64,000 nucleotides of DNA from DATLLJ01 sp035537875 (GTDB lineage: Bacteria > Acidobacteriota > Vicinamibacteria > Vicinamibacterales > CAVVIG01), in assembly GCA_035537875.1 (NCBI GenBank), contig DATLLJ010000024.1, positions 1 to 64,000 on the forward strand. The letters run 5' to 3'. Position numbers and translations under genes: made by a program. The notes under the pieces were generated by a model. It did no database searches. It was not told where the DNA came from and saw only the letters and a list, made by a program, of their open reading frames with translations. This document shows positions 15,110 to 23,098 of the stretch, piece after piece (the stretch's first letter is position 1; the number at the start of each line of letters is the position of its first letter).

Positions 15110-15790
15110 TCAGGTTCTGCGAATCCGCATCATCTGATTGCCACCACGCTGGAATTCATGCGGAACGTCTTCCATCGACACGTTGAACCCCTGCTCGCGA
15201 CATTCTGCAGCCATTGGCGCCACGAGTGACGATGGCGTAGCGCCCAGTGCCAAGAGCGGAAAGATGCGCACTTCAGCGGCCGTCCGGCACTTCTCTCGAA
15301 TCGCAGAGCGATGGAACGCCTCGCCCAATTGCGTGGTGTACGAGAAGAGAAAATGCGAGCAGAGAGCTAGGTCAAAGGACAAATCCACGAATGGAAGGCT
15401 CGGCAGCTCAGCATCGATGTACCGACCTTCGGCTTTTCCTCCTGGGTAGTCGTCAAGGAACTCGCTCATCGCGGCCATGCGCATCCGGCCGAGTTCGTCG
15501 ACCGATCGGATGATCGTCCATACGAATTCGTCTGCGTTCCGGCGCGTCTGGTCCAGAATCTCGTCGTACGTCGAAGCAATCCGAGCTCGGAGTTGATCGA
15601 CATCGTAGCGGTAAATCGGATCACACGAAACCACGGTCGCACCACGGCGGGTCGCCTCGCAATTGAAACTCGCCGGACCATCGCCACAGCCGATAATTCT
15701 CAGACCAAGTTCGTCCACACGCAACGCGAACATTCGTTGGTATTCATCGAATGAACGACCCCACGGCACGACTTGATCTAGCGTAAACAT
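15110..15790 (-). CDS. SAM-dependent methyltransferase-like protein in a gene cassette
   Basis: 226 aa from ATG 15790. The glycine-rich SAM loop is LRIIGCGDGPASFNCEATRR, followed by VVSCDPIYRYDVDQL (acidic residue at the end of strand 2) and FDLALCSHFLFSYTTQLGEA, which matches motif post-I/II. Proteins of this type are frequent integron-cassette cargo; substrate unknown. An upstream in-frame ATG at 15820 overlaps the attC core, so 15790, 19 bp inside the cassette, is more likely native. The gene occupies nearly the whole cassette between sites 2 and 3, and its stop is 6 bp from attC site 2. Confidence 0.7.
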   Translation of the reverse strand: MFTLDQVVPWGRSFDEYQRMFALRVDELGLRIIGCGDGPASFNCEATRRGATVVSCDPIYRYDVDQLRARIASTYDEILDQTRRNADEFVWTIIRSVDELGRMRMAAMSEFLDDYPGGKAEGRYIDAELPSLPFVDLSFDLALCSHFLFSYTTQLGEAFHRSAIREKCRTAAEVRIFPLLALGATPSSLVAPMAAECREQGFNVSMEDVPHEFQRGGNQMMRIRRT

Positions 15791-15808
15791 CGATTTGTGA
15801 TTCGGAAT

Positions 15809-15882
15809 GGCTAACGCCATGCGACTGAGCCGCGGCGCTTCACGATCGCATTCAGCGCCGCCGAAAACCACCGTCGTTAGCC
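15809..15882 (-). other. attC-like recombination site 3 (74 bp)
   Basis: Perfectly complementary 7-bp ends GGCTAAC and GTTAGCC extend by one more pair. The interior can pair imperfectly through GGCGGCGCT and AGCGCCGC around a 14-nt loop. The R'' box overlaps the stop codon of the SMP-30 gene. R' matches the R'' of site 2, as expected for one cassette. Interior similarity to sites 1 and 2 is weaker. Confidence 0.6.
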
Positions 15883-17058
15883 CGGCGATGCCCCCTGCGT
15901 GTTCATGTAGACCGCGTAAAGCGACTGCCCCGCCGTCATGAACAACCGGTTCCGTTTCGGCCCCCCGAACGCGACGTTCGCGCAGACCTCCGGAAGGCGG
16001 ATGCGCCCCAGCAGCCTGCCGTCGGCCGACCAGACGGTGACGCCGCTGTACCCGACGTTGTTGCCGGCGTTGCTGCTGCACCACACATTGCCATACACGT
16101 CGGTGCGAACGCCGTCGGGGCCGCATCTGATCCCGTCGATCATGAAATCGGAAAACAGCCGGAGGTTCGCCGGCTTGTTCTCCGCGACGTCGGCGACCAC
16201 CACGCCGCCGCGCGCGACGACGTACAGCTTGCTGTGGTCGGGTGAGAATGCGAGGCCGTTCCCATTGCCGCCGAGATCCTTCTGGCTGATGACGAGATCG
16301 ACACGGCCGCTCGGATCGACGCGGTAGACATTCGAATCGAGCTCGCGCTTGATCACCCCCGCGCCGGCGGGCTGCCCCGCCTTCGCGTTCAGCAACCCCT
16401 GTGGATTGCTCGGCCCTCCCGGCGCGTCGACCATCCCTTCGTACAGCGACCCGCCGAACGGCGGATCGGTAAACCACACGCTGCCGTCGGGATGGGGCAC
16501 CACATCGTTCGGCGAGTTCAGCCGTTTGCCGTCGTACGCATCGGCGACAACGGTGATCGATCCATCGTGCTCGTAGCGGACGACGCGGCGCGCCGCGTGC
16601 TCGCACGAGAGCTGACGGCCCTGATGATCGAACGCGTTGCCGTTGCTGTTGTTCGATGGAGACCGGAACACGGTGACGCGTCCGTCGTCCTCCAGATAAC
16701 GCATCTGACGGTTGTTGGGGATATCGCTCCAGACCAGGTAGCGCCCCTGGCTCGACCACGCCGGCCCCTCGCACCAGAGCCCGCCGGTCCACAGCCGCTG
16801 AATCGGCGTGTTGCCGACGCGCAACGAGTTGAACGCCGGATCGAGCGTCAGGATATCGGGGTCCGGATAGGTGACGGGCGTCGCGCCGGGCGTGAAGTCT
16901 CGAGGCGGACTGGAAATCACCGTGGGCGGGCTCGTCCTTGCCGGAGCTGGAGGAGCGCCTTGCTGGGCGCCGGCGCGGGCCGTGGCGAACAATAGAACGC
17001 CGGCGGCTCCACCCATTTTCGTCAGTGCGTCGCGACGTGAGATCTCGTTTTTCATCAC
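15877..17058 (-). CDS. Exported SMP-30/gluconolactonase-family enzyme
   Basis: 393 aa with a twin-arginine-type signal (EISRRDALTKMGGAAGVLLF). The propeller of the SMP-30/LRE family (PF08450) shows LWTGGLWCEGPAWSSQGRYL with the metal-binding Glu, NGNAFDHQGRQLSCEHAARR, VADAYDGKRLNSPNDVVPHP with the NSPND ligand, and GNGLAFSPDHSKLYV. It predicts a periplasmic, divalent-cation lactonase acting on sugar lactones. The start follows GGAGG with two consecutive ATGs. Its stop codon overlaps attC site 3. The gene upstream is divergent, with about 225 bp between them. A decayed relative is at 5435-5692. Confidence 0.85.
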   Translation of the reverse strand: MMKNEISRRDALTKMGGAAGVLLFATARAGAQQGAPPAPARTSPPTVISSPPRDFTPGATPVTYPDPDILTLDPAFNSLRVGNTPIQRLWTGGLWCEGPAWSSQGRYLVWSDIPNNRQMRYLEDDGRVTVFRSPSNNSNGNAFDHQGRQLSCEHAARRVVRYEHDGSITVVADAYDGKRLNSPNDVVPHPDGSVWFTDPPFGGSLYEGMVDAPGGPSNPQGLLNAKAGQPAGAGVIKRELDSNVYRVDPSGRVDLVISQKDLGGNGNGLAFSPDHSKLYVVARGGVVVADVAENKPANLRLFSDFMIDGIRCGPDGVRTDVYGNVWCSSNAGNNVGYSGVTVWSADGRLLGRIRLPEVCANVAFGGPKRNRLFMTAGQSLYAVYMNTQGASPG

Positions 17059-17284
17059 AAACCTCCGGGTCGCATCCGAGGGAATCGCGAGCCGTGCGGA
17101 CGGTGCGGGATCCGGTCGACCGCGGCTCCCAAATCATAGAAGAATCTCCGAGGGGAGCCGTGTGAAAACCTCGTGGACATCAGGCGGTGAGGACGGACGT
17201 CCGCCACCATCGACACAGGTTGCCGACCGTTTCAGCACCTGTTACTATCGCGGCTCGAGACCGGTATCAGTGGGGAGGAACGCG

Positions 17285-18400
17285 ATGAGAAGCGCTGTGA
17301 TCGGCGTGTTCGGTACGGGCGTCGCCCTGCTCCTCGCGGTCGCACCCCTGTCGGCGCACCATTCGCCCGCCGCAAAATTCGACCCGGCGAAGCCCGTGAA
17401 GTTGAGCGGCGTCGTCACAAAGGTCGAATGGCTGAATCCTCACGTTCACGTCTTCATCGATGTGCCCAACACGAACCCCCGCGAAAACTGGGCGATCGAG
17501 CTTGAAAGCACCGTCGACCTCCGGCGAAACGGCTGGAGTCGAGACACGGTCAAGGCCGGCGACGCCCTGACCGTGGAAGGAATGGCCGCCCGGGATGGCA
17601 GCACCACGGCTTGGGGCAACTCCGTTGTCGTCGCCGGGACGGGCAAACGGGTTTTCACGGTCACGCCGGCGGAGCCGCCCCGTGCCGAGGCTGGGCCAAC
17701 TCCGCGTTGGCCCGACGGGAAGCCACGACTGGGTCCGCCGCCGGGGCAGGTCATGGGATATTGGGCCTTCCCGAGCGCGACGACGCTCATCGAGCAGGGC
17801 GCCAACGTGCAGGCCGATCAGTACGGCCTCCTGCGCAACCTCGCGGACATCGACAAAGTCGCGCCGTTTCAGCGCTGGGCCAGAGACCTGTACGAGCTAC
17901 GGCAGCGAAACTTCCTCAAAGACGACCCGATGTTCGTCTTCTGCAAGGCGCAGTCTGGCCCGCGGCGTTTTCAGCTTCCGTACGGAGTGCAGTTTCTCGA
18001 GGAGCGGGAGCACGGTCGAATCCGGGTCATGTTTGGCGCCGGTAATCAGAACTGGTATTTCATCTACACCGACGGGCGTCCTCTCTCGGCCCTCCCCAAG
18101 GAAAACGCCGACAATCCCCTGTACTGGGGCCGAGCGATGGGCAAATGGGACGGGGACACCTTCGTCGTTGATTCGACTGGTTTCAACGACTCTTTCTGGT
18201 TCTCAAACGGCGGCCTGCCCCACACGCAGCAGCTCCACCTGATTGAGCGTTTTTCCCGGCCGGACTTGAATACGCTCCGGTATGACGTCACGATCGACGA
18301 TCCGGGCGCGTACACACGGACCTGGTCCAGCGGCTGGACACTAAAATGGGTCGCAAACGAAGAGCTTCCGCTATACTATTGCCAGGATAATAGGCCGTAG
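17285..18400 (+). CDS. Natural fusion of DUF6152 and WEGDTLV-family domains, secreted
   Basis: 371 aa from ATG 17285 after GGGGAGG. The signal peptide ends PLSA, then HHSPAAKFDPAKPVKLSGVV starts a complete DUF6152 domain (to about residue 125, including EWLNPHVHVFIDV). A Pro-rich linker (about 125-150) joins the second domain, which ends with MGKWDGDTFVVDSTGFNDSF, LPHTQQLHLIERFSRPDLNT and DVTIDDPGAYTRTW. Elsewhere in this window the two domains are separate, often adjacent genes, so this fusion argues that they work together. The next gene, a free DUF6152, starts 24 bp downstream. Function unknown. Confidence 0.85.
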   Translation: MRSAVIGVFGTGVALLLAVAPLSAHHSPAAKFDPAKPVKLSGVVTKVEWLNPHVHVFIDVPNTNPRENWAIELESTVDLRRNGWSRDTVKAGDALTVEGMAARDGSTTAWGNSVVVAGTGKRVFTVTPAEPPRAEAGPTPRWPDGKPRLGPPPGQVMGYWAFPSATTLIEQGANVQADQYGLLRNLADIDKVAPFQRWARDLYELRQRNFLKDDPMFVFCKAQSGPRRFQLPYGVQFLEEREHGRIRVMFGAGNQNWYFIYTDGRPLSALPKENADNPLYWGRAMGKWDGDTFVVDSTGFNDSFWFSNGGLPHTQQLHLIERFSRPDLNTLRYDVTIDDPGAYTRTWSSGWTLKWVANEELPLYYCQDNRP

Positions 18401-18423
18401 CCGCTTCAACAGGAGGACTGGTG

Positions 18424-18819
18424 ATGAGATCGCGACTTTTGTTCCTGGGTTTCGGTCTGCTCGTGGCGGCGGCGCCCGTTGTGGCGCACCATTCATTTGC
18501 GGCCGAGTTCGACGCCAACCAGCCGGTCACCATCAAGGGAAAAGTGACCAGGGTCGCCTGGACCAATCCACACGTCTGGATCTACCTGAACGTGCAGGAC
18601 GAGTCAGGCAAGCTGACCAACTGGGGTTTTGAGATGGGTGCCCCCCACCTCGTCCAGAACCGGGGATGGACCCGCACGACGGTGAAGATCGGCGACGAGC
18701 TCGTGGTCGTCGGGTCTCGCGCGAGGGATGGCAGCAACCGCATGAACGCGCGAAACGTGACGCTGGCGGCGACCGGGAAGACTCTGGGCGCCGGCTCCAG
18801 CGAAACCACCACTCCCTGA
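18424..18819 (+). CDS. Secreted DUF6152 protein
   Basis: 131 aa. ATG 18424 follows AGGAGG with 7-nt spacing; a GTG just before it is less well placed. The signal peptide ends PVVA, predicting a mature N-terminus HHSFAAEFDANQPVTIKGKV. The domain's second hallmark is AWTNPHVWIYLNV, and the end reads ARDGSNRMNARNVTLAATGK. The fold is probably a small OB/beta barrel. The exposed His1-His2 and the NPH histidine are candidate metal ligands (inference). Middle gene of a four-gene run with the fusion upstream and a WEGDTLV protein 29 bp downstream. Confidence 0.85.
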   Translation: MRSRLLFLGFGLLVAAAPVVAHHSFAAEFDANQPVTIKGKVTRVAWTNPHVWIYLNVQDESGKLTNWGFEMGAPHLVQNRGWTRTTVKIGDELVVVGSRARDGSNRMNARNVTLAATGKTLGAGSSETTTP

Positions 18820-18848
18820 AGAGTCCGGGACTCCAAAGGAGGTTAGCG

Positions 18849-19724
18849 ATGCGGACGCGTCGTCTTCTCGCCGCATTCACCGCCACGTGTGTGCTCGTCC
18901 TCTTGCCTGTCCTGAGCCCGCTGTCGGCTCAGGGCGGTCGCAAGCCGGCCGCACCGTCGCGGCCTGCTCCCCGAACAGCGGACGGCAAGATCAACTTCGG
19001 ATCGCCTCCGGGCGAAAAAGGCACCTGGGCCGGAGTTGACAACCGCATGCTGATGCCTGAGAAACCGGAGGAGGTCGGCCTGCGCGACGCCAACACGAGT
19101 CTCACTCCAGAGCCCGGGGCGTTCCCCAAACCCAAGTTCAGCGAGGTTCCCTTCCAGCCCTGGGCACGAGGGTTGTACCTCTTCCGGACGAAGAATGAGT
19201 TCGAGCCCTATACGAGGTGCAAACCGGCGGGCGGATCGCGGATGGTTGCCACCGCGTACGGGACCGACTTCATCTACGTTCCCGAACAGCAACGCATCTA
19301 CATCACGCAGACCGGTGGACCTCATTCTTTCCGGCCCATTTTCCTGGACGGCCGCCCTCATCCCACGGATCCGGATCCCAGCTACTACGGGCACTCCGTC
19401 GGCCACTGGGAGGGAGATACGCTGGTCATCGACACGGTCGGATTCAACGAGAGATCGTGGATAGACCATCGGGGTCTGCCGACCACTGAACAGCTTCACC
19501 TGACCGAGCGCATCACGCGCCCGGACTTCAACACGCTGCGCTACGAGATGACCATCGATGATCCGGGCGCCTATACGAAGCCGTTTACGACCGGGATGTT
19601 CTTCAGGTGGTCGGCTGGCGCCGAGCAATTCGAGTTCCTCTGCCAGGACGGGAATCTCGCGCCGATTCTGATGATTGGCGCGGAGAACAAGAAGCTGGAG
19701 CGCACAAGCCGCGTCGCTCCGTAG
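18849..19724 (+). CDS. Secreted WEGDTLV-family protein
   Basis: 291 aa with a signal peptide (TRRLLAAFTATCVLVLLPVL). The family pattern is complete: PFQPWARGLYLFRTK, a Cys in YTRCKPAGGSR, FLDGRPHP, SYYGHSVGHWEGDTLVIDTV, GFNERSWIDHRGLPTTEQLH, LTERITRPDFNTLRYEM and TIDDPGAYTKPF. I know no biochemical function for it. The conserved His and acidic residues could form an active site or a metal site. It follows the DUF6152 gene closely and precedes a small beta-rich secreted protein by 14 bp, forming one transcript. Confidence 0.8.
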   Translation: MRTRRLLAAFTATCVLVLLPVLSPLSAQGGRKPAAPSRPAPRTADGKINFGSPPGEKGTWAGVDNRMLMPEKPEEVGLRDANTSLTPEPGAFPKPKFSEVPFQPWARGLYLFRTKNEFEPYTRCKPAGGSRMVATAYGTDFIYVPEQQRIYITQTGGPHSFRPIFLDGRPHPTDPDPSYYGHSVGHWEGDTLVIDTVGFNERSWIDHRGLPTTEQLHLTERITRPDFNTLRYEMTIDDPGAYTKPFTTGMFFRWSAGAEQFEFLCQDGNLAPILMIGAENKKLERTSRVAP

Positions 19725-19738
19725 CGAGCGGAGGTCAG

Positions 19739-20137
19739 ATGCGCGTGAAGAGTTTCTGGTTCTCTTGTGTTTTCGCCTGCCTGACGCTGATCGCGGCGGC
19801 CCAGGAGGGTTACCCGCTCATCGGTACGTGGTCGGGTGAATGGTCGCCGTCCCCGAAAGTCCGGGACCAGGTACTGGTCATCATGGACTATACGAGCACG
19901 ACTCTCAGCGGGGTCATCAATCCGGGAGAGCCCGACGAAGCGCCGATCCGCGTCGGGACATTGGATTCGAGAAACTGGACCGTTCACCTCGAGGCAGAAT
20001 ACAAGGACCAGAAAGGCACCCCCGTCAAGATCGTCATCGACGGGAAGCTGGAAGACATCGGTTCCCACAACCGGACAATCACGGGCACGTGGACCCGCGG
20101 CAGCGACAAGGGCCAGTTCAAGCTCACCAGGGAATAA
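19739..20137 (+). CDS. Small secreted beta-rich protein
   Basis: 132 aa with a short signal peptide (MRVKSFWFSCVFACLTLIAA). The body, YPLIGTWSGEWSPSPKVRDQ, VLVIMDYTSTTLSGVINPG, TVHLEAEYKDQ and TITGTWTRGSDKGQFKLTRE, has the G-T-W strand pattern of lipocalin-like or DUF-type beta sandwiches often found in Acidobacteria. No catalytic motif is visible. Last gene of the run beginning at 17285, with a strong palindrome at 20155-20184 just after the stop. Confidence 0.65.
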   Translation: MRVKSFWFSCVFACLTLIAAAQEGYPLIGTWSGEWSPSPKVRDQVLVIMDYTSTTLSGVINPGEPDEAPIRVGTLDSRNWTVHLEAEYKDQKGTPVKIVIDGKLEDIGSHNRTITGTWTRGSDKGQFKLTRE

Positions 20138-20154
20138 CGTCGAGTTGAAACTTG

Positions 20155-20184
20155 CGTTACGTCCGCCTTCAGGCGGACGTAACG
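20155..20184. repeat. Perfect 30-bp palindrome (REP-like element or terminator)
   Basis: Two 14-bp arms, CGTTACGTCCGCCT and AGGCGGACGTAACG, flank a TC loop. It lies 18 bp after a stop codon. There is no T-run, so a classical intrinsic terminator is doubtful. Read through, it encodes YVRLQADVT, a tag that recalls the VRLKPDTT-type tails in many Acidobacteria translations, which suggests a dispersed REP-like family. Confidence 0.6.
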
Positions 20185-20608
20185 GCGCGTCCTCTTCAAC
20201 CCGCCGATCGCGTGATCGTTGTTGCTTCCCCCGCTGGTTCTTCCCTCCAACACCATCCCGTACGATACCAATGCGACCCATACGGCTGCACCGATCAGGA
20301 CCACGCGATCGGCGGGCATCGAGTTTTTGGCATCAATGTACCGGGCGAACGTCCGGCGCGAATCTCACCGCAACCCACTCCCCATCGAGCGCCGACGCCA
20401 GTCCTGCGGCGACGGCCAACGACGCCAACCACAACGCAATCCACTTTGTCATGATGGCCTCCGGCAGCTTCAGCGGCTTGGTTCGCTTCTCTTAGACGTT
20501 TGATGCATCTGGGCGGTTGGATCGGCCCGCGTCAGCCTGGCCGCGTCTTATGGAGTGAGTGTCGGCCGCTCCACACGGATTCGCGACGCAGGAACGTCAG
20601 CCCGACGC
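20185..20608. other. Intergenic stretch with a probable gene remnant
   Basis: About 420 bp. On the minus strand 20333-20452 encodes a 39-aa frame: a signal-like start (MTKWIALWLASLAVAAGLAS) followed at once by DGEWVAVRFAPDVRPVH. This looks like a small secreted protein that has lost its middle. A hydrophobic stretch in another frame (VVLIGAAVWVALVSYGM) lies beside it. Nothing intact is recognisable. Confidence 0.35.
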
Positions 20609-22252
20609 CTACTGTCTCAACGCGAAGCTGAAGAGCGCGTTCCCAGCCGCCACCGCGACGTACTGACGCCCGCCGACGGAGTAGCTCATCGGCCCTGACA
20701 CCACGCGGCCGCCGAGGGCCGCTTTCCACAACAGCGCGCCGGTTCTGGCATCCAGCGCGTAGAAGTACCCTTCCCGCCCTCCGCTGAAGAGCACATTCGA
20801 CGCCGTGGTGAGGACGCCGGCATCGGTGAAGTCGGTCATCTTGAATTCCCACTTCAACTCGCCCGTCCGCGCATCCAGGGCGCGAACGGCGCCGTAGCCT
20901 TCGTCCTCTTTCGCGAAGTTGAGCAGTTGACCCGCCCTGACACCGGGCACCGTCGTCCGCGGTGCCCCGCCGCCGTACACGCGTCCTTCGACGTACTCGG
21001 CATCCTGCTTGACGTACTGCGAGGTGTAGTTCACCCAGGACGGAATGTAGAAGAAGCCCGTCTCCGGACTGAACGATGGCGAATACCAGTTCGTTCCGCC
21101 TTGATTTCCGGGCGTGATGACAGTGCCCTCCCGACTCGGGACCATGCCAGGTACCCTGACAGGTCTGCCCTTCTCATCGAGGCGGCTCGCCCAATTCACT
21201 TCGACGAACGGCTTCCCCAGCAGAAACTCTCCTGTCGTCCGGTCCAAAACATAGAAGTACCCGTTGCGATTCGCCCACATCATCACCTTGCGCGGGAAGC
21301 CGGTCCACATGACGTCGGCGAGGACCGGGACCTGCACGGCATCGAAATCGAACTCGTCGTGCGGAGAGAACTGGAAATGCCACTTCAGCTTGCCGGTGTC
21401 GGCGTCCAGGGCGACCACCGAATTGCTGTACAAGTTGTCGCCGCCACGGCTGTCACCGTTCCAGTCGGGCCCAGGGTTTCCAATGCCCCAATAAGTGAGG
21501 TTCGACTCGGGATCGAAGGAGCCGGTGATCCACACCGATGCGCCGCCAATCTTCCAGGAGTCTCCCGCCCACGTCTCGTTGCCTGGCTCGCCCTGGCCCG
21601 GGATCGTGTAGAACCGCCACGCTTCTTTGCCGCTTCGAGCGTCGAAGGCAGCGATGAACCCGCGAATGCCGTATTCGCCGCCAGCAGTGCCGATGATGAC
21701 CTTGTCCTTTACGACCAGCGGCGCAAGCGTGAACGCATAGCCGGCCTCCGGTCGTGCGCCGTCGACGGCGATGTTCCAGAGCGGCTGCCCGTTCTTGGCA
21801 TCGAGCGCCATCAATCGGCCGTCGATGGTCGCCATGAACAGTGACTCACCGAGGATCGCCAACCCTCGATTGACCCGTCCACAGCAGGGACGCGACTGCG
21901 GTGAGGGGTTGTGCGCGTACGTCCAGAACACGCGCCCCGTGGCGGCATCCATTGCCACCACGTCGTTCGGCGCCTGGACCGTGTAGAGCACGCCGTCGAC
22001 GACCAGCGACGTGGCCTCGTATTTCTCCAGCGATCGCGATTGGAATACCCACTGGAGCTCCAGGTTGCCGACGTTCTGCGGTGTGATCTGCGTGAGGCGG
22101 CTGTGACGCTGGCTGTGGACGCTTCCGGAATAGCTCAGCCAGTTATGCGGCTCCTGATCGGCGCGGAGGATCCGATCGAAGGTCACCTGGGCCCGGAGCG
22201 AAGCGGCGGCGCAGACAACGACGAACAGCGGCAGCAGTCGACGCGCGGTCAT
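20609..22252 (-). CDS. Periplasmic PQQ-dependent dehydrogenase (quinoprotein)
   Basis: 547 aa with a signal peptide. An eight-bladed PQQ propeller is shown by WLSYSGSVHSQRHSRLTQIT, repeated W-type blades (MDAATGRVFWTY, FDARSGKEAWRFYTIPGQGE, LDADTGKLKWHFQFSPHDEF, LDARTGALLWKAALGGRVVS) and the vicinal Cys-Cys of RPCCGRVNRG, which stacks on PQQ in alcohol dehydrogenases. YWGIGNPGPDWNGDSR matches the metal/catalytic region of methanol/ethanol-type enzymes. No heme motif, so electrons must go to a separate cytochrome. The cytochrome gene 22249-23010 lies immediately upstream and overlaps by 4 bp (ATGA), so they are translated together. Substrate, probably an alcohol, is not determinable. Confidence 0.9.
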   Translation of the reverse strand: MTARRLLPLFVVVCAAASLRAQVTFDRILRADQEPHNWLSYSGSVHSQRHSRLTQITPQNVGNLELQWVFQSRSLEKYEATSLVVDGVLYTVQAPNDVVAMDAATGRVFWTYAHNPSPQSRPCCGRVNRGLAILGESLFMATIDGRLMALDAKNGQPLWNIAVDGARPEAGYAFTLAPLVVKDKVIIGTAGGEYGIRGFIAAFDARSGKEAWRFYTIPGQGEPGNETWAGDSWKIGGASVWITGSFDPESNLTYWGIGNPGPDWNGDSRGGDNLYSNSVVALDADTGKLKWHFQFSPHDEFDFDAVQVPVLADVMWTGFPRKVMMWANRNGYFYVLDRTTGEFLLGKPFVEVNWASRLDEKGRPVRVPGMVPSREGTVITPGNQGGTNWYSPSFSPETGFFYIPSWVNYTSQYVKQDAEYVEGRVYGGGAPRTTVPGVRAGQLLNFAKEDEGYGAVRALDARTGELKWEFKMTDFTDAGVLTTASNVLFSGGREGYFYALDARTGALLWKAALGGRVVSGPMSYSVGGRQYVAVAAGNALFSFALRQ

Positions 22253-23010
22253 GGCTTGACCTGTCCTTTCAGCGAAACCAGGTAGCTGACCAGGTCTGCT
22301 ACCTCCTCCGCGCTCAGCTTGCCTTTGTACGAAGGCATCGGCGAGGTATCGACGAATGCATACTCGCGCAGTTCCGATTTCTGAAACGACATGAGCCGCT
22401 CCTTGGCATCGAGAAGCTGCACGCTGAAGAGATCGTGATTCAGCAGCTGCCCGGTGGTCGTCGCACCGTCACGTGTGACGACGCGGAACGACCGGTGGTT
22501 GGGGAGCACGACGGCCCCCGGATCGAGGATCGATCGTTCCAGTTCGACCGCACGCCGCTGCCCGCCGATGGTCGTGAGATCGGGTCCGGTCCGCGGTCCG
22601 ATCCCGGCGACGCGATGGCAGCTTCCGCAGCTCCCCTTGCCGTCGAAAATGGCCTTGCCGCGGCCGGCATCGCCCGCCACCGACGTGCTCCGTTTCTCCG
22701 CAGCGATGGAGCGCAGGTACGCGACGATGTTACCGGCATTGACGGGGGAGACGTTGTTCGGGGGCATCGCCGTGTTCGGGATGCCCTTCATGATGATCGC
22801 CACGAGTTCTTCGTCGGTGGACGCACGCCTGAACTGCCCGCGCCCCAGGTCGACGCCGGCCACGCCGTCCCCGTCCGGCCCGTGACACGCGGCGCAGGTC
22901 GACAGAAACAGCCGTCCGCCGTTCTCCACGTCGGTCGCGGGGTACTCGTGTTGCGCAGGCAACGTGCCCGGCACGAACAGGAGAGCGAGAGCCACAATCA
23001 GAGCTCGCAT
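22249..23010 (-). CDS. Di-heme cytochrome c, partner of the PQQ dehydrogenase
   Basis: 253 aa with a signal peptide. Two c-type heme sites: CAACH (LFLSTCAACHGPDGDG) with a Met ligand candidate in NTAMPPNNVSP, and CGSCH (KGSCGSCHRVAGIG) in the second half with SPMPSYKG near the end. The arrangement and the LSAEEVADLVSYLVSLKG tail match cytochromes paired with quinoprotein dehydrogenases. It overlaps the dehydrogenase start by 4 bp. It probably carries electrons from PQQ to the respiratory chain in the periplasm. Confidence 0.9.
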   Translation of the reverse strand: MRALIVALALLFVPGTLPAQHEYPATDVENGGRLFLSTCAACHGPDGDGVAGVDLGRGQFRRASTDEELVAIIMKGIPNTAMPPNNVSPVNAGNIVAYLRSIAAEKRSTSVAGDAGRGKAIFDGKGSCGSCHRVAGIGPRTGPDLTTIGGQRRAVELERSILDPGAVVLPNHRSFRVVTRDGATTTGQLLNHDLFSVQLLDAKERLMSFQKSELREYAFVDTSPMPSYKGKLSAEEVADLVSYLVSLKGQVKP

Positions 23011-23098
23011 GATGCACCGTCCTGGGTTTAACTGCACTTCGCTGTTTCGGCGAAGTCTAGCGCCGTTCTCACCGTCTTGCCAGCCCGGAGTGTCGGCT

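Noticed and set aside
15110..17137. A single 675-codon minus-strand frame spanning methyltransferase and SMP-30 genes
   Set aside because: Only the last 226 codons resemble a protein family; the upstream part is the SMP-30 gene read out of frame and crosses an attC site.
16871..17284. N-terminal extension of the DUF6152 fusion gene
   Set aside because: It overlaps the divergent SMP-30 gene and precedes a clear ribosome binding site and signal peptide at 17285.
20155..20184. Intrinsic terminator
   Set aside because: Perfect stem but no T-run on either strand; kept as a REP-like repeat instead.
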